A stretch of DNA of 64,000 nucleotides from Phytophthora colocasiae (lineage: Eukaryota; Oomycota; Peronosporomycetes; Peronosporales; Peronosporaceae), in the NCBI GenBank assembly GCA_018806915.1, contig JAGKQI010000088.1:1364001-1428000 (forward strand), given 5' to 3'. The translations under genes and the position numbers were made by a program. Of this stretch, positions 35,101-44,095 are shown one piece after another. Each line of letters starts with the position of its first letter. Position 1 is the stretch's first letter. The notes beneath the pieces were generated by a model. The model worked only from the letters and a program-made list of their open reading frames with translations. It was not told where the DNA came from and ran no database searches.

Positions 35101-35384
35101 CTCATCCTGTCACGAATCTGGTGCAAGATCTCCGATGGCACTGACATCCTGATCAAGCGCATGATCTTGGTCTGATTCTTGTCAAATTTCGCTTCAGCAT
35201 CGGCATTTGAAAGCATCGATCTGGTTATCGTCCCTTCCACAATGTCGCTAAGATCCATTTCTCGAAACACCATCTTCATCGCAAACTTGTATGCATGCCA
35301 GTCTTTACCATTCCAGTTCTTTGGAACTCCTTCAGCGGTGAACTTCATTACATCCGCCATCTTGGATCTTTCACTATGCAGCAA
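35097..35384 (-). pseudogene. Copia-1 gag N-terminal fragment
   Basis: Encodes MADVMKFTAEGVPKNWNGKD and FDKNQTKIMRLIRMSVPSEI, the N-terminal part of copia gag. Its counterpart in Copia-2 reads GLPYGWDGKDWRRYKW and FDKKQFKIMRMIRTTIPSH. After about 88 residues the sequence passes directly into the integrase C-terminus, showing a deletion of roughly the middle third of the polyprotein. The likely start is the Met at about 35360, matching the position in Copia-2. Confidence 0.85.
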
Positions 35385-35392
35385 AGTTCTTT

Positions 35393-35406
35393 TGGGCTCA
35401 AAACCC
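35393..35406 (-). other. Copia-1 primer-binding site (degenerate)
   Basis: The plus strand reads TGGGCTCAAAACCC. This is one base away from the anticodon arm of eukaryotic initiator tRNA-Met (GGGCTCATAACCC), the internal tRNA region used as primer by Drosophila copia. It sits immediately inside the 5' LTR. Confidence 0.65.
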
Positions 35407-35658
35407 TTTTAGATACTACACAGAATCCAAAGGCAAGTTCACTTGATACCGAAAAATGAAAAGTGAGATTAGATGTGAGCTCTCTCCGTACCAGAGCTCT
35501 TTAAGCGGGCTTGTCCTCGCTTCACATGCAGTGAATATGGTAGTCTCAGCTTCACTATGCTTGTTCAGTCTTACAGCGCTTAACTTGATCTGCCAAGTCT
35601 CACCATGTCCAGGTCTCACATTGATCTTCAATGTTGACCTTCAATATGAATTCCAATA
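35407..35658 (-). repeat. Copia-1 5' LTR
   Basis: A 252-bp copy of the 28592-28837 LTR. The few differences include an extra TGAGCTCTCTC-like segment near 35476. It lies directly next to the primer-binding-like site at 35393-35406. Confidence 0.93.
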
Positions 35659-35663
35659 CTGGC

Positions 35664-35850
35664 TGTCAACCCGGTAACGTCGGACTAACTCAGGTGCTTC
35701 TCATGCAGCTCATTTCGTACCTCCACCATATCTTTGAAGTCGAGAAGCTGCCTCTACGACTTCACCCCACAGGCTCCAGTACTGGCCTCATTGAAGTCGT
35801 TCGCACTGGATGGCATCAGGAAATCTCCGCAGTCACATTGAACTAATGTA
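35664..35850 (+). pseudogene. Fragment resembling a phosphatidylinositol 4-kinase catalytic domain
   Basis: The plus strand encodes QVLLMQLISYLHHIFEVEKL followed by PLRLHPTGSSTGLIEVVRTG. In PI3/PI4 kinases the corresponding stretch reads approximately DDLRQE..MQLI...F....LPLWLRPY......GLIE. The DDLRQE signature is degenerate here. Copia-1 inserted immediately upstream (TSD at 35659), so the fragment was already present when the transposon arrived. No complete kinase is visible in the window. Confidence 0.5.
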
Positions 35851-36106
35851 TGGCGATTCAACAGATAACTTTGAGGGTGGTGACAATGCTGGGGAGGGGG
35901 CTGAATTTTTACGTCAGGCTAAACTCAACTGTTTAGTTTCGACTTCATGTCTTGGAATGAGTATATTTACTAATATTGCAATCAATGTGCGTTATTTAGC
36001 CAGCACTACCTTCCAGGTTTAGAGAGGAGTCTAGTAGAGACTGAGCCAAACTCATCCGAGCTCAAGGACAAGGGAGAACTCTTCCAGTTGAATTGAGCAA
36101 GTTGGC

Positions 36107-36792
36107 ATGGCATCGACCGCCAATCTGCCAACCAGTCCAGAGGGTTCACCCTTAGCTATCGCTATCCAGACGCCCCTACCATCACCTACAAAGTCCATTT
36201 TGTCGCCAACACCTTGTGTTGCGGACATTCTGACCCGTGATGGAAGTGTGAATGTTCGACTAGAACTTTGCCAGCGTCTGTGCTCCATTCCTATCACGCA
36301 GTCGATGCTTGATCAAGTCGAGTACTACTGGCCGCAGCTGGCTCACATGGTAGTGCATCTTGAAACCGAACTACCTATGGAAGATATGGAGCAATTCGTG
36401 CTGCTACTCTCACAAAGTAGTGTGCACTCCGCTCTACAGTTTTTCTGGATGATTTATGCGGAACTGGACGAGAACCGCCCGAAGCGTGCAGGAAACAACC
36501 CACGTTCTTTTGCTCGCTGCGCAAGACTGTTGCTAGCACTGGAGCAATGCCTTGTGTATGGATCTCCTGCGGCTCGTCAAGCCTCCGAACTATTAACAAG
36601 ACAAAGTATTTCTCGAGACGAGATGGAGCAGATTCTCATAGCTGATCGAAGGTTTTTCGCTGTAGAGCTGACTAGTGGCTAGAGCAGATGCGTGTGACGC
36701 TGAAGCAGCAGTCACCTCCGCGTGATACGGCTGCGACATCGTCGAGTCAGTGGCAACGCAGATTTCGAACGGCAAGTACACTGACAATTTAA
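36107..36792 (+). pseudogene. PI 4-kinase N-terminal fragment (accessory helical domain)
   Basis: The ATG at 36107 opens 191 codons. A low-complexity N-terminus is followed by helices resembling the PIK accessory domain that precedes the kinase domain in PI4-kinases: YYWPQLAHMVVHLETELPME, then LLLSQSSVHSALQFFWMIYA. The frame stops at 36680-36682 but the protein continues in another frame (LEQMRVTLKQQSPPRDT) to about 36792, which points to a 1-bp indel near 36676. The kinase domain is absent downstream, where a hAT relic begins. A kinase-domain-like fragment lies upstream instead (35664-35850), so the gene is rearranged or two fragments are juxtaposed. Confidence 0.6.
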
Positions 36793-36799
36793 ATGTGCA

Positions 36800-38304
36800 T
36801 ATGAAACAAGTATATTCACTTTTAACTTTGTGAAATCGAGTCGGCGGTGCGTACTAATTTTTTCCTGTGTGCGCAGCCGACCGAGCGACACCTTCCGTCC
36901 GCGTAGGCTACGCAACGAAATATTCTCCTGTGGAAATGTTTTATCGTCGTGATCAGGGAATGACATACGGTCGATTGGGCGCGTTTCTTCCTCTTCCACC
37001 TCAGTCTTTTCTTCCTCGTCGACAACCAGACCAGCTTCTTCACGATGTATGGCGTCTACCATATTGAGTAAGGCGTGCAGTTCACTGTCGTCTCCTTCTT
37101 CCATTGCAGATAATACTGTATCCCAGTACATCGTCAAGCTGGAAGTCGTCTTCTTCATCATCTCTAGCAGGGTCCTGATTCATCGCTGGTCGGTTCTGAG
37201 CTGGTGTAAACGGTGACGAACCCCGAGAGCTTGAGCTTGGACGATCTGGCGTGCTGAACGCTGATACCTTGGAGAATTCGTTGGCAAACGTCATTCGCTT
37301 TGCTGGTGGCTTTACCTCGACCTTTATTGATGACTTTTCCTGCAAAGTTTTCCTTATAGCTGCCCAATTCCTTACCTTCTCTACGTCCATCCTGTTGCGA
37401 AGCGAAGTGTGAATTAACGCCAACTCCGAAAAATACTGCTCACGTGTTGCTGTATTCACGGAAACAGCGAGTATAGCCAGCGCTAGCTTTGGGAGGTAAT
37501 GAGTCGGGTTGTTGTTCTTCAGATGACGCCAAAACGCTGCTAAAGGAGGTAAAGAACTGGTTTCAAAATGCTTCAGCACCTTACCCGTATATGTGCCGTC
37601 CAGGCAGTCATCCAGCTCCCCAGCAATAGTGACAGGGTCATCATCGAAAAGTCGTCTGTAGTAGTACTCCGCAAATACTTCGACGGCCAGATACTTTTGT
37701 GTCTACCAATTGCACGGCGTCCTTGTAATAGGCCGGATGTAGGTAGAGTGCAAGCACGAATAGTGGCTGCTCACAGGCCGCCCACCTTCCTTCAATCAAT
37801 CTCAAAAGATCATCGCGGTAAAGGCAGGTGCTGTACTTGTCGTAAAGATTGCGGAAAACGACTACCAAATCAGCAAGCGTGTTTTCATCACTTTGGAGCT
37901 TAAACGAGTCGAAGCATATTGGGTTCACTACTTGCTGTGCGGCCTTCAACAATGTCCAAAATGCAGGATCTTCTAATACAGGTAGAGTCGAATTGAAATC
38001 AGGGTCGTCACGATATTTAACCGCGAAGACTTGCATTGCAGTTTTCACTCGAAGAAATACCCTTGCATTGAGTTCCACCGCGTTAGGCATAGCGTCTTAA
38101 ATTGCCATGACCCTCCATATGTCTGTTCCATTTCGGCTTGTACAGCGGGTTCAACGCCCTGGCTAAGAAGCACAAGATTCCCTCAGCATCTATTGTCCGG
38201 GATTGGCACAAGCATCTCAATGAGCTTCGTTGCAGCGGGGCTGCGTAGGTGTGCACGGCACAGAGGAAGTTTGGTTGACTCGTAGAGTCCTGCTTGCAAG
38301 GCAC
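36800..38304 (-). pseudogene. hAT-like transposase relic
   Basis: Minus-strand fragments in order are the following. 38304-38083 encodes shifted pieces (YKPKWNRHMEGHG and, in another frame, STKLPLCRAHLRSPAA). 38090-37641 encodes ARVFLRVKTAMQVFAVKYRD, a long helical region and EGRWAACEQPLFVLALYLHP. 37579-37082 encodes PLAAFWRHLKNNNPTHYLPK and SVNTATREQYFSELALIHTS, a typical hAT C-terminal dimerisation segment. An acidic tail follows. Frameshifts near 38090, 37640 and 37085 break it. The same EQPLFVLA and F-x-x-x-P-x-x-x-x-[FW]-R-x-L signatures occur in the intact gene at 55403-58420, suggesting a related family. Confidence 0.75.
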
Positions 38305-38450
38305 TAGCCTTCGGTTCTATACAAGAACCAAGTAGTCCACTAAATACGGGACTCTCACAATCAGTGTCCCTATAATAAAGGAACTAACACTAATTATGTA
38401 AAATGCAAACTGATTTTTATTTATTTTATTGCCCTAATCCTGAATGTAAC

Positions 38451-38477
38451 GGATTTAGTATCTAACATACTAAATCC
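38451..38477. repeat. Short hairpin, 11-bp stem
   Basis: GGATTTAGTAT and ATACTAAATCC are inverted around a 5-nt loop in AT-rich DNA between the hAT relic and Harbinger-A. It could be part of a subterminal region of the hAT element. Confidence 0.8.
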
Positions 38478-38668
38478 TAATCAAATGCAATGTGTGGCTC
38501 TGAGCTAAGGGCCGTTCCGAACCCGGGTCGAATCGGCGCTCAGGTCGCGTGGTTTAGGGGTTTCCGGTGAAGTCACTTGGGGTCGCGACCCGCGCGTTCC
38601 GAACGCGGATCGGATCGCCGGTGCAAATTCGCTTTGCAGCTTTGCAAAGGGAAACCAGCTCGCACGAG

Positions 38669-39790
38669 ATGGCTTCAGCAACGAGCTCTAAGTGGACAGT
38701 GTCAGCCGCGCTGCTCGCCAAGCGCAAGGAGCCTATTGTGCCTCCCGTCTCGGACGTATATGCGGACTGGAGCCTACCTCAGCTCCGTCTCGAGTGCACT
38801 TCTCGCAAGCTAAATGTGAAGAAGAACACCAACAAAACCGATCGTGTGAAGCTCCTAGCAGCGTATGACGAGAACAAGGACGGAGTGGCTCTTCTGGTGC
38901 AGCGGCAACGCAGCAGGTCGAGGCAAGCGAATGAGGAAGAAGATCGTCGCACGAGGAACTGCATGTTCCGACTCCTCAATGTGCTGTTCTCCGACCGCTT
39001 CTTCCAGAGTTTTCTCTCGAGTGGAAATCAACTGAACCGGAGTGAGCTGGACCAAGGCGGCTCGACGTTCTGGACGGACGTGGCTGTGGCGTTTGATGGG
39101 TTGGATATCGAGTTCGACGTGATGATCTCCGACGACGCTGTCTTTGAGGGCGTTGATCCCTCGCAGTGCATGACGCACTCAGCTGCGAAGCTGCAGAGGA
39201 TGTGGAAAGAGGTTGCAGGCAACTTCGCTCGAGCTGAAGCTGGCTCAAAGAAGTCCGGAGACCACAGCGATGACTTTTGGGACTTTTGTATGGGACGTGC
39301 AGACGTCTACTACCTGCACAAGTGGTGCGAGCACCGTGGATCAGGCCGTGAGTTTTGCTCCGCCAACTTGTATCGTGAAAATGAAGATGATTCGCAAAAA
39401 GAAGGCACGGTTCAAGTCGAGGCACGTAACCGGAAGCGCCGCAAAACCTCCCAAGCAGATGTGATGGCTTCACTGGCAGAAACTGTGGCTTTGATCGTCG
39501 CTAATGATGTGGGGGACGTGCATGAAGAGACCTGGAAGGAGCAAGCTCGTCTGCTTCAACAGCAAAGGATCTCGCAACGTCTGACGATACTGACGTCCAT
39601 GCTGGAGCGCACGAAGGACGAAGTGAGGCGCCTCGCTCAGATAATTCGCGGTCGAATTGACGAGAGCAACGAGGAGCTTGATGACGTGGATTATGAGGCA
39701 GCTCTAGAAGAGATGATTAAAAAACGCAATACTCTAACCACAAAGGTTGTAGAGCTGGAAGACGCGTTGCTTTACGAAAAAAATGAATGA
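38669..39790 (+). CDS. Harbinger-A accessory protein, SAP-like N-terminus and C-terminal coiled coil
   Basis: 373 residues from the ATG at 38669. An in-frame start exists at 38567, but the MAS..[KT]W[KT]VSA start is conserved in Harbinger-B, which favours 38669. Residues about 30-70 (LPQLRLECTSRKLNVKKNTN, then DRVKLLAAYDE) resemble a SAP DNA-binding motif. The centre has conserved aromatic/acidic blocks (RNCMFRLLNVLFSDRFFQSF; DQGGSTFWTDVA; HKWCEHRGSGREFC), then a basic stretch (NRKRRKTS). The last 100 residues are a predicted coiled coil. PIF/Harbinger elements usually encode a second, Myb/SANT-like protein that helps the transposase bind DNA and enter the nucleus. This one has the same position but no obvious Myb motif. 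Confidence 0.85.
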   Translation: MASATSSKWTVSAALLAKRKEPIVPPVSDVYADWSLPQLRLECTSRKLNVKKNTNKTDRVKLLAAYDENKDGVALLVQRQRSRSRQANEEEDRRTRNCMFRLLNVLFSDRFFQSFLSSGNQLNRSELDQGGSTFWTDVAVAFDGLDIEFDVMISDDAVFEGVDPSQCMTHSAAKLQRMWKEVAGNFARAEAGSKKSGDHSDDFWDFCMGRADVYYLHKWCEHRGSGREFCSANLYRENEDDSQKEGTVQVEARNRKRRKTSQADVMASLAETVALIVANDVGDVHEETWKEQARLLQQQRISQRLTILTSMLERTKDEVRRLAQIIRGRIDESNEELDDVDYEAALEEMIKKRNTLTTKVVELEDALLYEKNE

Positions 39791-39802
39791 GCTGAACCGA
39801 GA

Positions 39803-41086
39803 CTACGTGGCTACAGCTCGGACTCGCGGACGCCGAAGGTTATGGTTTTTGATGTGATTTCCAAGAAGTTGGCGCAATATCCGTCCTTTTATTTCATCGG
39901 AAAGCTCTGCTGCTGTAGAAGTGGCCGAGTCTTGGATGCTGTTATCAGTGGGCAGGTACGAGCTCTCTGGTAAGCTGTGATACGCAGCAGACACCTCGTC
40001 GTACCGTGCATTTAAGGTTTTCCCTAGCAGCCGCTCGTTAATGCAGAAGTTATGAAGCTTCATGCACGTCTTGACCACCTTGCCCACGTTTTTGAAGTCG
40101 ACAACAAGAGGCCTTTTGAATATCTGCCACTTGTTTACTAGCAACCCAAACGACATCTCAATTCGAATGCGCAGTTGGCTGAGATAAAAGTTGAAGTCAG
40201 AGTCGTGGCTTGTCTTGCATTCGAGCTTGTTGTAGGGCACTAGCAGCGAGTCTGAAAGCGGATAGGCATTATCACCAATGCAATAATATCCCGGCGGTAG
40301 CGCCAAGATCGAGTCACTCAGCGTCCACTTCTTGAACGCGATTGAGTCGCCTACTTTGCCGGGTGAGTCGAAGCAATATCCCGTGAAGCGGCACAGAGAG
40401 TCACAGATTGCTTGAACGTTGAGCCCGTACATTTGGTAGTGCCCGGAAAAAAATGCTGCTACGTCAGGAACCTCCTCCGCCGTTGGAGCTCGAATTTGAC
40501 AGAGCCAACCGTCCAGACAGCCGACACATCCTGTTAAAATACCGTCCGTGCTGATCTGCGTGAATCCATCAGCCAGATTCTGCCATCGCTCTTCTGACTC
40601 CGTCGGGGATCGTATGCGAAGCTCCTCGCAGATACATAGCGCATTCATCACGTCCTTCACAATATCGTAGAAGGCTGAAGGCGATACACCAGCAAGGCAA
40701 CGCGTGGTGTGGTAATTGCTGCCTGCCAGCCACGATAGCGTCATCTGAAGCATATTTTCAGGCGTAATGGGGTCTGCGTGCGTGCGTCGCTCGGACTGGA
40801 CCTCGTCGCGACTCAGCGTAGGCCGAACCAGCGCCAACAGCTTCTCGAATGAGTGCACGTCCATCCGGTAGCACTGCTTGAACTGTCCTTCGAGTAGCAG
40901 CGTCTGCTTGTGCAGGCTCCAGTTCAAGCGCTTGCGAGGCACACAGCTAGACACCTCCCCAGGCAGCAGATGCGCTGCAGTCACGAGTGCCACAAGCATC
41001 TTGCGGCGCCGCTGTCGCGCTTTGTAGGCCTTGCTCATCCACTGCGGTACGTCCATTGCTAGTTCATTCAATGTTTTTATTGGCAA
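39803..41086 (-). CDS. Harbinger-A transposase (DDE_Tnp_4 type)
   Basis: 427 residues in one exon. It has an N-terminal basic helical segment (KARQRRRKMLVALVTAA), a helix-turn-helix-like region (TPENMLQMTLSWLAGSNYHT, then LAGVSPSAFYDIV) and the catalytic DDE core: GCVGCLDGWLCQI (first Asp), YYCIGDNAYPLSD (second Asp) and IRIEMSFGLLVNKW (Glu). It ends in helical motifs found across PIF/Harbinger transposases (VVKTCMKLHNFCINE). It would cut and paste the element at TWA sites with its partner protein. An alternative start is the Met at about 41056 (MDVPQWM), which aligns with the start in Harbinger-B. Confidence 0.93.
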   Translation of the reverse strand: MPIKTLNELAMDVPQWMSKAYKARQRRRKMLVALVTAAHLLPGEVSSCVPRKRLNWSLHKQTLLLEGQFKQCYRMDVHSFEKLLALVRPTLSRDEVQSERRTHADPITPENMLQMTLSWLAGSNYHTTRCLAGVSPSAFYDIVKDVMNALCICEELRIRSPTESEERWQNLADGFTQISTDGILTGCVGCLDGWLCQIRAPTAEEVPDVAAFFSGHYQMYGLNVQAICDSLCRFTGYCFDSPGKVGDSIAFKKWTLSDSILALPPGYYCIGDNAYPLSDSLLVPYNKLECKTSHDSDFNFYLSQLRIRIEMSFGLLVNKWQIFKRPLVVDFKNVGKVVKTCMKLHNFCINERLLGKTLNARYDEVSAAYHSLPESSYLPTDNSIQDSATSTAAELSDEIKGRILRQLLGNHIKNHNLRRPRVRAVAT

Positions 41087-41728
41087 AGTGCCCGCGATCC
41101 CGCTCGGGTCGCGATCCCAACCTCGGAGCTCGACGTTTACTAATCACGCGTGTATCCCGACCACTCGCCCCTTCACCAGCCAATCCGAGCGCACGATTCG
41201 GGAGCCGAGCCGGGTTCGGAACGGCCCTAACAGCCAGCAACTGGCTACATATGTGACGTGTGAGAAACGCTATGTGTCGTACACAGATCTGTGACTTGTG
41301 ACCTGGATGGTGTATACCACACCTATTGTAGCCAAGGCGCGCAGCGCCGTGTAACCCCGTTACATTCGTGAACTCTCAAAGAGTCGACAAGCTGCAACAC
41401 ATACAATACGTCGCATTCCAGGAGCTGGTAAAAAGACTCAACACGTAGCGTTGGAGCAATTGGGTCGTCTCAAGAAATAAGAAAGGCTTGCGGGTGAAGG
41501 ACAAATACATTCAGCTAAAGGCACGCAACATTTATAAGGGCCGTTCCGAACCGAGATCGTATCGGATCGTCGCGCGAATCCTGCCCTCTGGTTGGCCGAC
41601 GAAGCGTCGCAGGATAGGGCTGTTGGCGTGTTTAGCAATCGTCCGGCGATCTGGAGCCCCCACTCAGATCGCGCGACCTGACCGGGATCGTCGGAGCGGG
41701 ACTGCACTTTTGAGCGCGAAAGTTCACG

Positions 41729-42915
41729 ATGGACGAGTTCGACGTCCCAGCCTGGATGATACAGGATCGTCAATCACGCAGACGGCGCCAGAAACTCCTT
41801 GCTGCAATCGCGTCAGCTGTAGCCTTACTGCGGAGCAGTCCCAGTGACTGCGTGCGACGTAAGCGGCTGAACTGGAGCCTACACAAGCAGACGCTTTTGC
41901 TGGAAGGGGCGTTCGAGCAGTGCTATCGCATGAGCGGCGTGTCCTTCGACAAGCTACTGGCCCTCGTGAGACCTGCGCTGCTTCGCGATGAAATTCAGTC
42001 CGAGCGGCGAACCAACACGGACCCGATCACTCCCAAAAACATGTTGCAAATGACGATTTCGTGGTTGGCGGGAGGAAGTTTCACGCCACGCGCTGCCTTG
42101 CTGGTGTCTCCCGCTCTGCCTTCTACGACGTTGCTGTGATGGACGCCTTGTGCGACCTACGCATTCAGGAGCTTGCGACCGGCTTTACGAAGATTAGCAA
42201 GGACGGCATCTTGACAGGTTGCGTAGGATGTCTTGATGGATGGCTATGTCAGATTCGCGCACCAAGCTGTATGGAAGTGCCAGCCGTAGCTGCGTTCTTC
42301 TCGGGGCATTATCAGACGTATGGCTTGAACATTCAGGCCATTTGCGACTCACTGTGCCGGTTTACAGGGTATTGTTTTGATTCACCTGGAAAAGTTGGCG
42401 ATTCCATCGCATTTAAAAAGTGGGCGTTGAGTGACGAGATCATGCAGTTGCCTTCCGGATACTACTTTGTTGGGGACAACGCATATCCACTATCGGACCA
42501 CCTACTAGTGCCCTACAATAAGCTGGAAATGAAGACGAAGAAGGACTCAGACTTTAATTTTTACCTCAGCCAGCAACGCATTCGCATCGAGATGTCGTTT
42601 GGTCTACTCGTTAACAAGTGGCAGATTTTTAAGAGGCCTCTGGTGGTTGATTTCAAGAACGTCAGTAAAGTGATTAAAACGTGCATGAAGCTTCATAACT
42701 TCTGTATTAGCGAAAACCTCATTGCTGCTGATCACAGCGTGCTACACGATCGAGTTTCAAGCGCGTACAACCGACTACCAGAATGGTCGTACTAGCCCGC
42801 GGACAATAGCGTGGAAGGCACAGACGTCACGGACATCGACCTTGGCAACGCTGCACGGGGCCGAATCCTTCGCAAAGTCCTTACCGATCACATCCAAGAC
42901 TTCAACCTTCGCTGA
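41729..42915 (+). pseudogene. Harbinger-B transposase, broken
   Basis: Starts MDEFDVPAWMIQDRQSRRRR and follows the Harbinger-A transposase closely. A frameshift near 42070 separates WLAG from the following FHATRCLAGVS. About 20 residues are missing near 42140 compared with Harbinger-A. An in-frame TAG at about 42793 truncates the C-terminus, although homologous coding (GRILRKVLTDHIQDFNLR) continues to 42915. All three catalytic motifs survive (GCVGCLDGWLCQI, FVGDNAYPLSD, IRIEMSFGLLVNKW). Confidence 0.9.
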
Positions 42916-42920
42916 CCAAG

Positions 42921-43900
42921 TTAAATTAACTGATGCTTCTGGACGTTCGCGATCACCTCATATTCAAGCTCCTGGATTTGGTCCAGGCGCTGAGAGAGCC
43001 TTTTGTCGTGCAGGAGAAGCGCTTGTTCCTTCCACGTGGTTTCTTGGGCTTGACTATTCTCATTAGCCGCTGCAATCTGCCCGACACTCTCCGCCAGTGA
43101 TACCAGCAAGTTTGCCTGTGAGCTGTTCCTGCGTTTGCGATTGATTTTCTTACCTCGACTTGCACCCTCCTTCTGCGAGTCGTCTTCGTCGTCCGAGTAC
43201 ATGTTAGCGGAGCAAAACTCGCGACCAGCTCCGCGATGCTCACACCACATGTGCAAATAGAAGACGTCTGCTCTACCACCACAAAAGCCCAGAAATCTTG
43301 CCCATTCTCCCCAGACTTCTTTGATCCTGCCTCTGCACGCGCGAAATTGCTACTCACTTCTCGCCACATCCTGTGGAGTTTTGCTGCCGAATGCGCTACC
43401 GTCTGGGATGGGTCAATGTCTTCGAAGTTCGAGTCGGGCGACACCAGCGTGTCAAACTCGATATCGGACTCGCAGAATGCGGTTGCAACGTCTGTCCAAA
43501 ACGTTGATCCACCCTGATCGAGCTTCCTCCGGGTGAGCTGATTTCCTGTGGCGAGGAAGTCGTGAAAAAAACGCTCCGAAAAGAGCACATTCAGCAAGCG
43601 AAACATGCAGTTCTTCGTTCGTTTTTCTACCTCTTGCCGGCCACGCCTAGCCTTGCTTCGCTGCTTCTTCACAGTCATCTCGACACCCTTCGCGTTGATG
43701 TCGTATGCGGCGAGTAACGCGACACGTTCCTCCTTGTTTGTGTTGTTCGCGACATTCAGCTTGCGCGACGTACACTCGAGCTTGAGCTGCTCCTACGTCC
43801 ACTCGCTGTATGCCTCCGTTGTGGGGGCTGGCACCAGTTTCTTGCGCCGACTCAAGAGCTCAGCGCTCACTTTCCATGTTTTGGGTGCTTGCGACGCCAT
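42921..43900 (-). pseudogene. Harbinger-B accessory protein, broken
   Basis: Homologous to the 38669-39790 protein. It starts MASQAPKTWKVSAELLSRRK, has a premature stop near 43793 within the SAP-like region, continues KNCMFRLLNVLFSERFFHDF and DQGGSTFWTDVATAF, then shifts frame near 43280 before CEHRGAGREFCSANMY. The C-terminal coiled coil is cut short near 42921. Comparison with Harbinger-A shows which blocks are conserved in the family. Confidence 0.88.
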
Positions 43901-44095
43901 CGGTGTAGCTCTGCGCGGCAGATCGGCAACTTGGTCAAAAGCAATCACCAAAGGAAATGTAGCAATCACGACTGGCGACCCGGATCGCGCGACCTCGGTT
44001 CGGAATGGCCGAATACGCCCCACCGCAGCGTCACCTCCCCACCCTATTCCACAACGCCCGAACGCCGATCCGATTCCGGTTCGGAACGGGCCTAA

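Larger units (their letters stand above)
28592..35658 (-). mobile_element. Copia-1: degraded Ty1/copia LTR retrotransposon with nested insertions
   Basis: Two LTRs (28592-28837 and 35407-35658) flank copia-type gag and pol remnants on the minus strand. A perfect 5-bp target duplication CTGGC lies at 28587-28591 and 35659-35663. The purine tract (minus strand, 28838-28848) adjoins the 3' LTR and a primer-binding-like site adjoins the 5' LTR. The order is gag N-terminus, integrase C-terminus, linker, RT, RNase H, so zinc knuckle, protease and most of integrase are missing. A 3.6-kb insertion (30277-33840) splits the RT region. Stops, frameshifts and a changed RT active site make the element dead. 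Confidence 0.93.
38509..41227. mobile_element. Harbinger-A: apparently intact PIF/Harbinger transposon with two genes
   Basis: Inverted repeats start GGGCCGTTCCGAACCCGG at both ends (left from 38509, right ending 41227). A 3-bp TAA duplication flanks them (38506-38508 and 41228-41230), which matches the TWA target preference of PIF/Harbinger elements. Inside are two convergent open genes whose stop codons lie about 12 bp apart: an accessory protein (plus) and a DDE transposase (minus). Both frames are complete, so the copy is probably young or still functional. Confidence 0.95.
41538..44092. mobile_element. Harbinger-B: degraded PIF/Harbinger transposon
   Basis: The ends GGGCCGTTCCGAACCG (from 41538) and, inverted, GGCCCGTTCCGAACCGG (ending 44092) are flanked by TAA (41535-41537 and 44093-44095). 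The gene order mirrors Harbinger-A with strands swapped: transposase on plus, accessory gene on minus. Both are clearly homologous to Harbinger-A but diverged and broken, so this is an older relative from the same family. Confidence 0.92.

Noticed and set aside
38567..38668. N-terminal extension of the Harbinger-A accessory protein
   Set aside because: The extension overlaps the terminal region of the transposon and is not conserved in Harbinger-B; the next Met is conserved.
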